The position numbers and the translations under genes are program-made. The notes under the pieces are model-generated. The model made no database searches and was not told where the DNA came from. It saw nothing but the letters and a program-made list of their open reading frames with translations. Shown piece after piece: positions 16,249 through 24,453 of a stretch of DNA of 64,000 nucleotides. Origin of the DNA: Alterisphingorhabdus sp038748365 (GTDB taxonomy: Bacteria > Pseudomonadota > Alphaproteobacteria > Sphingomonadales > Sphingomonadaceae). The stretch spans positions 1 through 64,000 of the forward strand of contig JBCDIZ010000001.1 in the NCBI GenBank assembly GCA_038748365.1. The letters run 5' to 3'. Numbering within the stretch: the stretch's first letter is position 1; the number at the start of each line of letters is the position of its first letter.

Positions 16249-17886
16249 ATGTCTGTAAAAATGGCTTTGGCGAAATTATGCGCATGTACATGCGGCGGCG
16301 CTTTGATTGGTGGCGGTGCAATGCATGTTGCGGATACACCTGCGACGGCGCAAACGACGGGCCTTCAGACGATCGGCGCGGAAACTTTCGCAGCACAATC
16401 TGTTGAACGTGCCAAGCCACGCAAAGCGACTCGCTCCAGACGCATGCGCAAGGGCAAGCTGATTCGCACCAAGCGTAGAGTCCGTCGGCCAGTCGTTACC
16501 GAGATACCGGCTCAGCCTACCGTGGTGACAGTTGTCAGCCAGGCTGCGCCCATTCCTTTACCACCACCTATTTTGCCACCACCGGTTCTTCCGCCACAGG
16601 CACCGCCACCTAGCGGCGGTAGCGGTATTCCTGTCGTTGTCGGCGGGGGGCTGGGTGGTTTTGGCCCTATAGGCGGCTTTGGCGGTGGTTTCTTTGGCGG
16701 CTTTTTTGGCGGCGGAGGAAGCGGAGGCGGTGTCAACGTCTCCACAACGACCAGCACCTCGACTTCTGGCGGTACAACCGGTGGCGGGACATCAACAGGC
16801 GGTGATGATACCAGCACTGGCGGTATCAATATCGACATTGATATCGACAACAGCACAAGTTCGGGCAATGTCAGCACCAGCACGGGTGGCGTTTCGACTT
16901 CGACCGGTGGTGTTTCAACCTCTACGGGCGGCGTTTCCACATCAACCGGTGGTGTTTCGACATCGACCGGTGGCGTGTCTACTTCAACTGGGGGCGTCTC
17001 TACTTCTACAGGAGGCGTGAGCAGTACGTCTTCGTCCAGTTCATCGTCCTCAAGCTCATCGAGTTCCTCGTCGTCGAGTAGTTCCAGCTCGTCTTCCAGT
17101 GGCGGCGGTTCGAACGGCGGATCAGGAGGATCTGGCGGTTCTGGGGGATCGGGTGGCTCAAGCGGTTCCAGCGGCTCTAGTGGTTCTTCCGGTTCCAGCG
17201 GTTCATCTGGCTCCAGTGGCGGCTCAGGCGGTTCGTCATCTTCATCCAGTTCTTCATCTTCGAGCTCATCCAGCTCTTCATCGAGCAGTGGTGGCTCCAC
17301 AGGTGGTGGCTCAACAGGCGGTGACACGTCGACTGGCGGCGATACCTCAACGGGTGGCGGTTCATCCTCCTCTTCATCCAGTTCCTCATCATCAAGTTCG
17401 TCAAGTTCCTCGTCGAGCAGTGGCGGGTCCACAGGTGGTGATACGTCAACTGGCGGCGATACGTCGACCGGAGGCGGTTCCTCATCCTCTGGTTCGTCCA
17501 GCTCATCGAGCTCTTCCAGTTCGTCGAGTACGTCGTCAGGTGCAACCTCGTCAGGCGCTACGGGCGGTTCATCCAGCTTTGGCGGCACATCGTCATCGAG
17601 CAGTTCGTCGTCATCCTCGTCCAGCTCAAGCAGCTCTTCCAGCGGCGGCAGCACGGGTTCCAGCGGATCGTCGTCCAGCAGCTCCAGTTCCAGCTCGTCT
17701 TCGTCTTCATCGAGTTCGAGCAGTTCTTCTACAGGGGGAAGCAATGGCGGCTCTAATGGCGGTACGCCGGTTCCGGCACCGCCGATGATGCTGCTCTTTG
17801 GTGGCGCAGCGGCTGCGCTGGTGGCGCGGAAGCGTTATCTGGCGCGCAATAATGCGCCTAGCATTGAGGTTTCGCACAGCCTTTGA
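16249..17886 (+). CDS. Ser/Gly-rich exported protein with PEP-CTERM-like C-terminus
   Basis: A 545-residue low-complexity protein. Order: signal peptide ending near TPATAQ (about 1-35); strongly basic linker with RRMRKGKLIRTKRRVRRP; Pro-rich PLPPPILPPPVLPPQAPPP; Gly-rich stretch; six perfect GGVSTST heptads (about 210-255); long Ser runs alternating with Gly/Thr-rich blocks; then PVPAPPMMLLFGGAAAALVARKRYL, which looks like a PEP-CTERM-type sorting tail (short Pro motif, TM helix, basic end). The heptads are encoded by differing synonymous codons, so the protein sequence, not the DNA, is being kept. Likely surface or matrix protein, possibly heavily glycosylated on Ser/Thr. Function inferred only. 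Confidence 0.7.
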   Translation: MSVKMALAKLCACTCGGALIGGGAMHVADTPATAQTTGLQTIGAETFAAQSVERAKPRKATRSRRMRKGKLIRTKRRVRRPVVTEIPAQPTVVTVVSQAAPIPLPPPILPPPVLPPQAPPPSGGSGIPVVVGGGLGGFGPIGGFGGGFFGGFFGGGGSGGGVNVSTTTSTSTSGGTTGGGTSTGGDDTSTGGINIDIDIDNSTSSGNVSTSTGGVSTSTGGVSTSTGGVSTSTGGVSTSTGGVSTSTGGVSTSTGGVSSTSSSSSSSSSSSSSSSSSSSSSSSSGGGSNGGSGGSGGSGGSGGSSGSSGSSGSSGSSGSSGSSGGSGGSSSSSSSSSSSSSSSSSSSGGSTGGGSTGGDTSTGGDTSTGGGSSSSSSSSSSSSSSSSSSSSGGSTGGDTSTGGDTSTGGGSSSSGSSSSSSSSSSSSTSSGATSSGATGGSSSFGGTSSSSSSSSSSSSSSSSSSGGSTGSSGSSSSSSSSSSSSSSSSSSSSSTGGSNGGSNGGTPVPAPPMMLLFGGAAAALVARKRYLARNNAPSIEVSHSL

Positions 17887-17918
17887 TCACATAATCTGTA
17901 GCGAAACTTCGCAACTTG

Positions 17919-17951
17919 GGGCGGTATCCTTAGGGAAGCCGCCCTTCTTTT
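17919..17951 (+). terminator. rho-independent terminator after the Ser/Gly-rich gene
   Basis: GGGCGG (17919-17924) pairs with CCGCCC (17939-17944), followed directly by TTCTTTT (17945-17951). It lies 33 bases after the stop codon of the Ser/Gly-rich gene, on the same strand. Confidence 0.65.
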
Positions 17952-18025
17952 ATCCCCAGCGCGTAAATACGAATGGTTTGATCAGAGTCTTGCGCTCGTC
18001 ATAGCGGCGATGCATAGCGCGGCTC

Positions 18026-19465
18026 ATGCATGATATTCGTACGATAAGAGATGATCCCGAGGTCTTTGATGCCGCATTGGCGCGGCGCGGGCTGGAACCG
18101 CAATCCGCGGCGATTCTGGCGCTGGATGAAGAACAGCGGGCGCTGACGACCGAATTGCAGGCGATGCAGTCTCGGCGTAATGAAGCGTCAAAAGCGATCG
18201 GCGCGGCAATGGGCAAGGGCGACAAGGACGCTGCTGAAGAACTCAAGGCTGAGGTCGGGCAAATCAAACAGGATATACCCAAGGTCGAGGACAAGCAGCG
18301 CGAAACTGCCGAACGCCTCAAAGACACGCTGGCTGTTATTCCCAATCTGCCTTTTGATGACGTGCCCGAAGGTGCGGACGAGAATGATAATGTCGAACTC
18401 GCCCGCTGGGGCGAGCAGCCTACATTCGCTTTCGAACCAAAAGAACATGCCGATTTTGCGCCGGCGCTAGGCATGGATTTCGAGACAGGCGCGAATCTCT
18501 CCGGTGCGCGTTTCACCTTTCTGCGCGGCGGTATGGCAAGACTGCATCGTGCGCTTGGCCAATTTATGATCGACCGCCAGACCCAGGATTATGGGTATAA
18601 CGAGTGCAACCCGCCGCTGCTGGTGCGTGATGAGGCGATGTATGGCACGGACAAGCTGCCCAAATTTGCTGAGGATAGTTTCTGGACAGACCGAAAGTTG
18701 GATAGTCGCGATGAGCTGCGTCGTGCATATGGCCGTGCTCAGCGACTAATGTCTGCCGCATTAGTAGATACTTCAGACAATGAACCTTTTCATATAAATG
18801 CACTCGATGATGCACATGCTGAGCATGTGCGAGAGCTGGAAGCTTCGCGCGACCGCCTATGGCTGATTCCGACTTCCGAGGTGAGCTTGACCGCATCAGT
18901 GATGGGTGAGATTGTCGAGGAAAGCGCTTTGCCGATGCGGCTGACCGCGCTGACGCAATGCTTCCGCTCAGAGGCAGGTTCCGCCGGGCGCGATACGCGG
19001 GGCTTTATCCGTCAGCACCAGTTTGAGAAATGCGAGCTGGTCAGCATCGTCAAGCCCGAGGACAGCGCCGCCGAACATGAGCGTATGACCGAGGCTGCCG
19101 AAAGCATCCTTCAAGCGCTCAATCTACCCTATCGCAAAATGCTGCTGTGCACCGGCGATATGGGTTTTGGTGCGCGCAAAACCTATGATCTGGAGGTGTG
19201 GCTGCCGGGGCAGGGGGCTTATCGTGAAATTAGTTCCTGCTCGAACACCGGTGATTTTCAGGCACGGCGGATGAATGCGCGCTATCGCCCCGAAGGCGAG
19301 AAGAAGGGTACCCGATTTGTCCATACGCTTAACGGCTCCGGCCTTGCCGTCGGGCGGACGCTGGTGGCAATTATCGAAAATTATCAACAAGAAGATGGCA
19401 GCGTTCTCATCCCCGAAATACTCCAACCCTATATGGGCGGTGTGACCAGGCTGGAACCGCGATAA
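18026..19465 (+). CDS. serS: seryl-tRNA synthetase with an internal insertion
   Basis: A 479-residue class II aminoacyl-tRNA synthetase charging tRNA-Ser. The N-terminal coiled-coil arm (about 1-105), KLPKFAEDSF before the core, TQCFRSEAGSAGRDTRGFIRQHQFEKCE (motif 2 region) and GSGLAVGRTLVAIIENYQ (motif 3) are all present. It is about 50 residues longer than the usual 420-430; the excess is residues about 220-277 (18683-18856), between KLPKFAEDSF and LIPTSEVSLT, where most relatives have some 5-15 residues. Downstream surE starts 16 bases later. Catalytic blocks are intact, so the enzyme should be active. Confidence 0.95.
   Translation: MHDIRTIRDDPEVFDAALARRGLEPQSAAILALDEEQRALTTELQAMQSRRNEASKAIGAAMGKGDKDAAEELKAEVGQIKQDIPKVEDKQRETAERLKDTLAVIPNLPFDDVPEGADENDNVELARWGEQPTFAFEPKEHADFAPALGMDFETGANLSGARFTFLRGGMARLHRALGQFMIDRQTQDYGYNECNPPLLVRDEAMYGTDKLPKFAEDSFWTDRKLDSRDELRRAYGRAQRLMSAALVDTSDNEPFHINALDDAHAEHVRELEASRDRLWLIPTSEVSLTASVMGEIVEESALPMRLTALTQCFRSEAGSAGRDTRGFIRQHQFEKCELVSIVKPEDSAAEHERMTEAAESILQALNLPYRKMLLCTGDMGFGARKTYDLEVWLPGQGAYREISSCSNTGDFQARRMNARYRPEGEKKGTRFVHTLNGSGLAVGRTLVAIIENYQQEDGSVLIPEILQPYMGGVTRLEPR
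18683..18856 (+). other. in-frame insertion inside serS containing inverted repeats
   Basis: This segment encodes a hydrophilic, helical-looking peptide (DSRDELRRAYGRAQRLMSA ... DDAHAEHVRELEASRDR) with no counterpart in the SerRS I remember. It contains two perfect inverted repeats: ACTAATG/CATTAGT (18745-18751, 18759-18765) and GCACATGCT/AGCATGTGC (18812-18820, 18822-18830). The stretch 18765-18800 has only 10 G/C in 36 bases, well below its surroundings. It keeps the reading frame. Confidence 0.65.
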
Positions 19466-19481
19466 ATAAGGATAGCCCCCC

Positions 19482-20282
19482 ATGCGCATTTTGCTGACAA
19501 ATGATGATGGCGTTTATGCGCCGGGCCTGACCGTTTTGCAGGCGATTGCCGAGCAGCTTTCGGACGATATCTGGATTGTCGCTCCGTCCGAGGAGAATTC
19601 GGGTGCTGGTCATTCGCTCACCCTATCGCGGCCGTTGCGGGTGCGGCGTCATGGTGACCGGCATTATTCGGTCGATGGCACCCCGACCGACAGCGTGCTG
19701 ATGGCGGTGGCCAAGCTGATGAAAGACAGCACACCCGACCTCATCCTTTCCGGCGTTAATCGCGGCGGCAATCTGGCCGAAGATGTGTCTTATTCGGGCA
19801 CCGTATCGGCGGCGGTGGAGGGCACGCTGGCGGGCGTTCCGTCAATTGCGCTGAGCCAATGCTATTCACGCGAAGGAGCGGGCAACAGCGTCTCCTTCGC
19901 CAGCGCCGAGCAATGGGGCGTCAAGGTGTTGAAGCCGCTTATTGCGCTGCTGCTGGAAAAGCGCGCCATGCCGCCGCGGACGCTGCTCAATGTCAATTTC
20001 CCGGCCTGTGTCGCTGATCAGGTTGCCGGGGTGCGTTCCGTGGGTCTTGGCCGACATGATTATGGCCGGGTGCGGATTATCACCAACAAGGATCCGCGCG
20101 GCTTTGACTATCACTGGTTTGGCCTTGCGCCGACCGAAACCACGCCAGAACATAGCAGCGATCTGGAAGCGGTGGGCGAGAACTATATCAGCGTTTCACC
20201 GCTGCATCTTGATATGACGCATTATGAATCGCTGGAAATGCTGGATCAGTGCCTCAGTGCAGAGAGTGCGCTGAAACCCTGA
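19482..20282 (+). CDS. surE: 5'/3'-nucleotidase SurE
   Basis: A 266-residue phosphatase acting on nucleoside monophosphates, linked to stationary-phase survival. MRILLTNDDGVYAPGLTVL holds the metal-binding DD pair; WIVAPSEENSGAGHSLTLSRPL, DGTPTDSV and DLILSGVNRGGNLAEDVSYSGTVSAAVEG are all diagnostic. It sits between serS and a LysM/LytM gene, an order (serS-surE-nlpD-like) common in alphaproteobacteria. Confidence 0.95.
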   Translation: MRILLTNDDGVYAPGLTVLQAIAEQLSDDIWIVAPSEENSGAGHSLTLSRPLRVRRHGDRHYSVDGTPTDSVLMAVAKLMKDSTPDLILSGVNRGGNLAEDVSYSGTVSAAVEGTLAGVPSIALSQCYSREGAGNSVSFASAEQWGVKVLKPLIALLLEKRAMPPRTLLNVNFPACVADQVAGVRSVGLGRHDYGRVRIITNKDPRGFDYHWFGLAPTETTPEHSSDLEAVGENYISVSPLHLDMTHYESLEMLDQCLSAESALKP

Positions 20283-20374
20283 TCGGGTAAAACCCCTTAA
20301 GCGCCATTGTAAATATGGTTAATGCGCTTCGTAAAAACAGTGGAACATTAGCGTCATCCTGCTAGATAAACGCG

Positions 20375-21478
20375 ATGATTTGGGCAGCTTCATTGCGACC
20401 ATCGCGAACCTTATCAGCGCGCAGGCTGTTTCTACTGATTGCCGCCGCCGCTCTGCCGACAGCCTGCATCCCCAACGCCGCCGGAGACAATTACGGCGTA
20501 TCCAACAGCACCACGACCACTACACCGCAGTTGGAAACCGATCTGGAGGCGATACGCGACACCAGCCCACCGCCTGTTTGGGAAGTGCGCCCGGTTTCGC
20601 GCAATGCTGTGTCTGTGACGGGCGGCAGCTATGTGGTGCAGTCAGGCGATACCTTGCGGGGGATCGGCAATAAGACCGGTGCGGGATCCGAAGCCTTGGC
20701 TTTGGCCAACGGGCTGGAAGCGCCCTTTACCATCTATCCCGGTCAACGTCTCACGGTACCATCCGGACTGTTCCATGTTGTAAGCAGCGGCGAAACGGGC
20801 ATCGCCATTGCCCGGGCCTATGGTGTGCGTTGGTCGGATATTGTTGCGCGCAACAATCTGGAAGAACCGTTTATCCTGCGCATTGGCCAGCGGCTGCAAT
20901 TGCCCGGAGGTGCGACAATTGCGGCACCTGCTGACCAGCCGTCTGAACAAAGAGATACTCTGGAGCAGCGTGCAGCAGCGTTCTCGCTCGATATTGATGA
21001 TATCGTGACCGGCGGCCAGCCTGCCACGGGGCAAAGCACCACGATTGCAAGTGCTGCACCCTCCACACCGAAGCCCGTCGTCGCGCCCAAAGGATTTAAC
21101 GGGCAATTCCGCTGGCCTGCGAACGGCAAAGTGATCGAACGTTTTGGTGCACAGGGTGGCGGCAAGGTCAATGATGGTATCGCCATCGCGATGGCGCAAG
21201 GCACGCCGTTTAAGGCGGCGGCCACCGGCGTGGTCGCCTATACCGGCGATGATGTGCCGACATTGGGCAATCTGATCCTGATCGATCATGGCTCTGGCTG
21301 GGTCACTGCTTACGGCAATGCCAGTCAAATCTCGGTGCAACGTGGCGATACAGTGCAGGTAGGGCAGGTTCTCGGTCGGGCCGGGCAGACAGGTTTGGCG
21401 ACGCAGCCACAGCTGCATTTTGAAGTGCGCCGCGATCGTAAGCCGGTTGATCCACTGGGCAAACTGGGTGCGCGATAG
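20375..21478 (+). CDS. LysM and degenerate LytM (M23) domain lipoprotein, NlpD-like
   Basis: A 367-residue envelope protein. The N-terminus has a signal sequence with a lipobox-like LPTAC (Cys about 31). Two LysM domains follow (YVVQSGDTLRGIGNKTGAGSE, about residue 89; FHVVSSGETGIAIARAYGV, about 132), then a C-terminal M23/LytM domain from about 243. The metal ligands are mostly lost: the HxGxD position reads NDGIAI and the His of the distal HxH is the only one clearly kept (QLHFEVR). This is the pattern of NlpD/EnvC-type amidase activators rather than active endopeptidases. Likely anchored and acting in septal cell-wall splitting. It follows surE and overlaps the channel gene by one base. 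Confidence 0.85.
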   Translation: MIWAASLRPSRTLSARRLFLLIAAAALPTACIPNAAGDNYGVSNSTTTTTPQLETDLEAIRDTSPPPVWEVRPVSRNAVSVTGGSYVVQSGDTLRGIGNKTGAGSEALALANGLEAPFTIYPGQRLTVPSGLFHVVSSGETGIAIARAYGVRWSDIVARNNLEEPFILRIGQRLQLPGGATIAAPADQPSEQRDTLEQRAAAFSLDIDDIVTGGQPATGQSTTIASAAPSTPKPVVAPKGFNGQFRWPANGKVIERFGAQGGGKVNDGIAIAMAQGTPFKAAATGVVAYTGDDVPTLGNLILIDHGSGWVTAYGNASQISVQRGDTVQVGQVLGRAGQTGLATQPQLHFEVRRDRKPVDPLGKLGAR

Positions 21479-22530
21479 TGGCGGGACCAAGACGATCCTA
21501 TGACACGCTTACCCGGCGCTCGAGCATGCCAGTCTGGCTCGCGATCACCTGGCGCGTTGCGCTGGTTCTTGGGCTGATCGCGGCGGCCATTGCGGTGCAC
21601 TGGTTCGATCGCGCAGGTCTGCGCGATGATTATGATGGCGATGTCAGCTTTATCGACGTCATCTACTTCACCATGATCTCGATCACCACCACCGGCTATG
21701 GCGATATCGCTCCCGTAACCGACAGGGCGCGGCTGTTCGATGCGATGCTGGTGACGCCGATCCGGATTTTTGTGGTACTGATTTTCGTCGGTACCGCGTA
21801 TAACTTTGTTTTCAAGCGTACTTGGGATGTGTGGCGTATGAGGATCATTCAGGGCAATTTGCACGACCATATTATCGTGGCGGGCTTTGGCACCAGCGGT
21901 CGCGAGGCGGTGGAAGAGCTGATCGCGCGTGGCACGCCGGTTGAGGAAATCGTGGTCGTTGACGCGGATGAGCAGGCGCTGAGCGAGGCTGAACAAATGG
22001 GCTGTTCGGTGCTTTGCGGCGATGCGACGCGCGACAAGACGCTGCTTGATGTCAAGATATCGCGAGCCAAGTCTATGGTGGTGTCAGCAGGGCGTGATGA
22101 TACCAGCATATTGATCGTGCTCACCGCGCGACATCTGGCGCATCATGTGCCGATCAGTGTTTCGGTGCGCGCCGCTGATAACGAATTGCTGGCGCGTCAG
22201 GCCGGTGCTTCAACCGTGATCAATCCGGTCAGCTTTGCCGGCTTGCTGCTCGCCAGTTCATGCCATGGGGCGAATATCTCGGATTATCTTAGCGATCTGG
22301 CTTCGGTCCATGGTCGCGTTAAACTCAACCAGCGCGATGTTGCCGAGGAAGAGCTGGGTTACGGGCTTTCGGATATTCGTTCGGGCGGCCTCGGTGTGCG
22401 CATTTATCGCGATGGCAAGGCCTATGGTTTCTGGGAGAAAGAGTCGGCCAAGCTGATACCCGGCGATACAGTGGTTGAGATTATGCCGGGCAATGGCGCG
22501 CCAACAGAGGCCGCGGAGAAACAAACCTAG
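21478..22530 (+). CDS. two-TM potassium channel with RCK/TrkA-N domain
   Basis: A 350-residue inner-membrane protein starting with GTG (1-base overlap with the upstream stop); an internal ATG at 21526 is an alternative. TM1 spans about 20-43, the pore loop holds the selectivity filter TGYGD (about 72-76), and TM2 about 88-105. The cytosolic part begins HIIVAGFGTSGREAVEELI, an RCK/TrkA-N Rossmann domain with GxGxxG and acidic VVDADE, then a TrkA-C-like region near the end. It resembles MthK/Kch-type ligand-gated potassium channels. Confidence 0.88.
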   Translation: MAGPRRSYDTLTRRSSMPVWLAITWRVALVLGLIAAAIAVHWFDRAGLRDDYDGDVSFIDVIYFTMISITTTGYGDIAPVTDRARLFDAMLVTPIRIFVVLIFVGTAYNFVFKRTWDVWRMRIIQGNLHDHIIVAGFGTSGREAVEELIARGTPVEEIVVVDADEQALSEAEQMGCSVLCGDATRDKTLLDVKISRAKSMVVSAGRDDTSILIVLTARHLAHHVPISVSVRAADNELLARQAGASTVINPVSFAGLLLASSCHGANISDYLSDLASVHGRVKLNQRDVAEEELGYGLSDIRSGGLGVRIYRDGKAYGFWEKESAKLIPGDTVVEIMPGNGAPTEAAEKQT

Positions 22531-22531
22531 C

Positions 22532-22563
22532 TTATCCGCACAACAAATTGGGGTTTTTCCACA
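22532..22563 (+). promoter_or_regulatory. DnaA-box-like sequences upstream of dnaN
   Basis: TTTTCCACA (22555-22563) fits the relaxed DnaA consensus TTWTNCACA, and TTATCCGCA (22532-22540) differs at one base. They lie about 150-180 bases before the dnaN start, in the spacer after the channel gene. They may link dnaN expression to DnaA; two short matches can also be chance. Confidence 0.35.
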
Positions 22564-22711
22564 AATTAGCCATGATCTATGACCTGTGGCCATGGCTCTC
22601 TCTTGCTCCATACGGTCATGCTGTTAAGGAAGATGAAGCGGATTCTTCTTGCAGAATACCGCATGGATATTTGTCAAGCCGGATAATCGTCCGTCAGAAG
22701 GAAGAAGAGCG

Positions 22712-23830
22712 ATGAAAGCCACATTGGAACGCGGCACTCTGCTGAAAGGCCTCAGCCATGTGCAATCGGTCGTGGAGCGTCGCAATACCATACCCATTCT
22801 GTCCAATGTGCTGATCGAGGCCGCGGCTGACGGCTCTGTGCGCATGATGGCGACGGACCTGGACTTGCAAGTGGTTGAGACGGTGCAGGCCAATGAAGTG
22901 GCCACACCCGGCGCGATTACGGTTTCGGCGCACACTTTATTCGAGATTGTCCGTAAGTTACCCGATGGCAGCCAAGTGTCGCTCGACGCGGCTGATGGCA
23001 AGATTGCGATTAAATCCTCTCGCAGTCGCTTCAATCTGCCGACGCTGCCGCGCGATGACTTTCCGATCATTGCTGAAGGTGAATTGCCGACCAGCTTTGA
23101 ATTGCCCGCTGCCGAATTGATCGCGCTGATCGATAAGACAAGCTTTGCGATTTCGACCGAGGAAACCCGCTATTATCTCAATGGCATTTTTCTACATGTT
23201 GCCGATGAGGACGAGCCGGTGCTCAAAGCGGCAGCGACCGATGGCCACCGTCTGGCACGTTATACGCTCAGCCGTCCCGAGGGCGCGGCGAAAATGCCCG
23301 ATGTCATCATCCCCCGCAAATGTGTCGGCGAGCTGAAAAAGCTGCTTGATGAGAATAGCGACAGCAATGTGCTGATCGACTTGTCAGCCAGCAAGATCCG
23401 CTTTACGCTGAAATCGACCATCCTGACATCCAAGCTGATCGACGGCACTTTCCCCGATTATAATCGGGTAATTCCAACCGGTAATGACAAACTGTTGAAA
23501 CTCGATCCAAGCAGCTTCCGCGAGAGTGTCGACCGTGTTGCCACCATCGCTCAGGAAAAGACCCGTGCGGTTAAAATGGCGCTGGATAATGACAAGGTTA
23601 CGCTGTCGGTAACATCGCCTGATAATGGTACAGCGGCCGAAGAACTCTCCGCTTCTTATGGCAGCGAGACGGTCGAGATCGGCTTTAACGCCAAATATCT
23701 CACCGATATCCTCAACCAGATTGAGGGCGATAGCGTTGATCTCCATCTCGCCGACGCCAGCGCGCCGACACTGATCAAGGAGCATGACAAGTCGCCAGCG
23801 CTTTATGTGCTGATGCCGATGCGGGTCTGA
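22712..23830 (+). CDS. dnaN: DNA polymerase III sliding clamp (beta subunit)
   Basis: 372 residues from the ATG at 22712, preceded by a GAAGGAAGAAGAG ribosome-binding region; this gives the usual clamp length and N-terminus MKATLERGTLLKGLSHVQSV. The three-domain repeat, RRNTIPILSNVLIEA, TDLDLQV, YYLNGIFLHV, ATDGHRLARYTLS and the ending ALYVLMPMRV are typical. It encircles DNA and tethers the replicase. It is not next to dnaA or recF here; the upstream neighbour is a potassium channel gene. Confidence 0.97.
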   Translation: MKATLERGTLLKGLSHVQSVVERRNTIPILSNVLIEAAADGSVRMMATDLDLQVVETVQANEVATPGAITVSAHTLFEIVRKLPDGSQVSLDAADGKIAIKSSRSRFNLPTLPRDDFPIIAEGELPTSFELPAAELIALIDKTSFAISTEETRYYLNGIFLHVADEDEPVLKAAATDGHRLARYTLSRPEGAAKMPDVIIPRKCVGELKKLLDENSDSNVLIDLSASKIRFTLKSTILTSKLIDGTFPDYNRVIPTGNDKLLKLDPSSFRESVDRVATIAQEKTRAVKMALDNDKVTLSVTSPDNGTAAEELSASYGSETVEIGFNAKYLTDILNQIEGDSVDLHLADASAPTLIKEHDKSPALYVLMPMRV

Positions 23831-23883
23831 TAGGTTCGCTTTCGCTAAGCCCGTTCGCCAAGCATTGGTGGATTAAGAAGAAG

Positions 23884-23914
23884 TTTTTGCGAATTTGTTG
23901 CAAAAACGATTTTT
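23884..23914 (+). terminator. probable rho-independent terminator after dnaN
   Basis: TTTTTGC (23884-23890) pairs with GCAAAAA (23900-23906), followed after three bases by ATTTTT. It lies about 55 bases after the dnaN stop. The stem is AT-rich, so strength is uncertain. Confidence 0.45.
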
Positions 23915-23932
23915 GGAGTTTAGGCCGTCCTC

Positions 23933-24364
23933 ATGACATGGCTGAATGTTCTCCTTGCACGCTTGGCGCTGCTTGCAATGCTGGCATCAGCATTTGTACC
24001 AGCGGGGTTTATGCCAAGCTGGGGTGAAAATGGCTTTGTCATCAACATCTGTTCGCCCGGCACCGCGGCTACTGAGGCAGCCACTACAAGCGACCCGATC
24101 TATGCCAAAATAGCCGAGATTGAACGACGCATGAAAGGCGATGCGCCGTTGGATCAAGGCGGCAGTAGCCATGAAGATGCTATGCCTGAATGTGCTTTTG
24201 CCGGCGCTGGAGCGTTAGCGCTTATGGGCAATGACTGGCCTGATCTCACAACGATTTTTCCCAAGGCCCCGCATATTGCAGGTCGCAAAAAACTCAGCGC
24301 TTTTCTCTCGGAAACGCTGCTTCCGCCCGCCACTGGGCCGCCTCTCTTTTCTCATCTCCTTTAA
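23933..24364 (+). CDS. DUF2946-like small secreted or membrane protein
   Basis: A 143-residue protein. One N-terminal hydrophobic helix (LLARLALLAMLASAFVPAGFMP), a short Cys-containing segment (FVINICSPG), a polar middle, PECAFAGAGALALMG and a C-terminal PPATGPPL tail fit my memory of DUF2946, small proteins often found near metal-related outer-membrane genes. The family's biochemical role is unknown. It heads a run of four same-strand genes ending at 28572, with 89 bases to the next gene. Confidence 0.6.
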   Translation: MTWLNVLLARLALLAMLASAFVPAGFMPSWGENGFVINICSPGTAATEAATTSDPIYAKIAEIERRMKGDAPLDQGGSSHEDAMPECAFAGAGALALMGNDWPDLTTIFPKAPHIAGRKKLSAFLSETLLPPATGPPLFSHLL

Positions 24365-24453
24365 AAGCTGCTGATCCTTTTCTGGGTCAGCCCGATGATG
24401 AGGCCCGCTTGTCTGTCTGATAACAGATACCGCGGATAGTTGAGAGAATTTCA

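Noticed and set aside
16867..17023. CRISPR-like regular repeat
   Set aside because: The periodicity is 21 bases in frame within a coding region and has no spacers.
16512..17744. Long open frame (about 410 codons) on the minus strand inside the Ser/Gly-rich gene
   Set aside because: It is the antisense of Ser/Gly codons and reads as a Glu/Pro/Leu/Asp low-complexity string without signals; it is a composition effect.
18683..18856. Intein in serS
   Set aside because: The segment is far too short and lacks intein splice motifs (N-terminal Cys/Ser block, terminal His-Asn).
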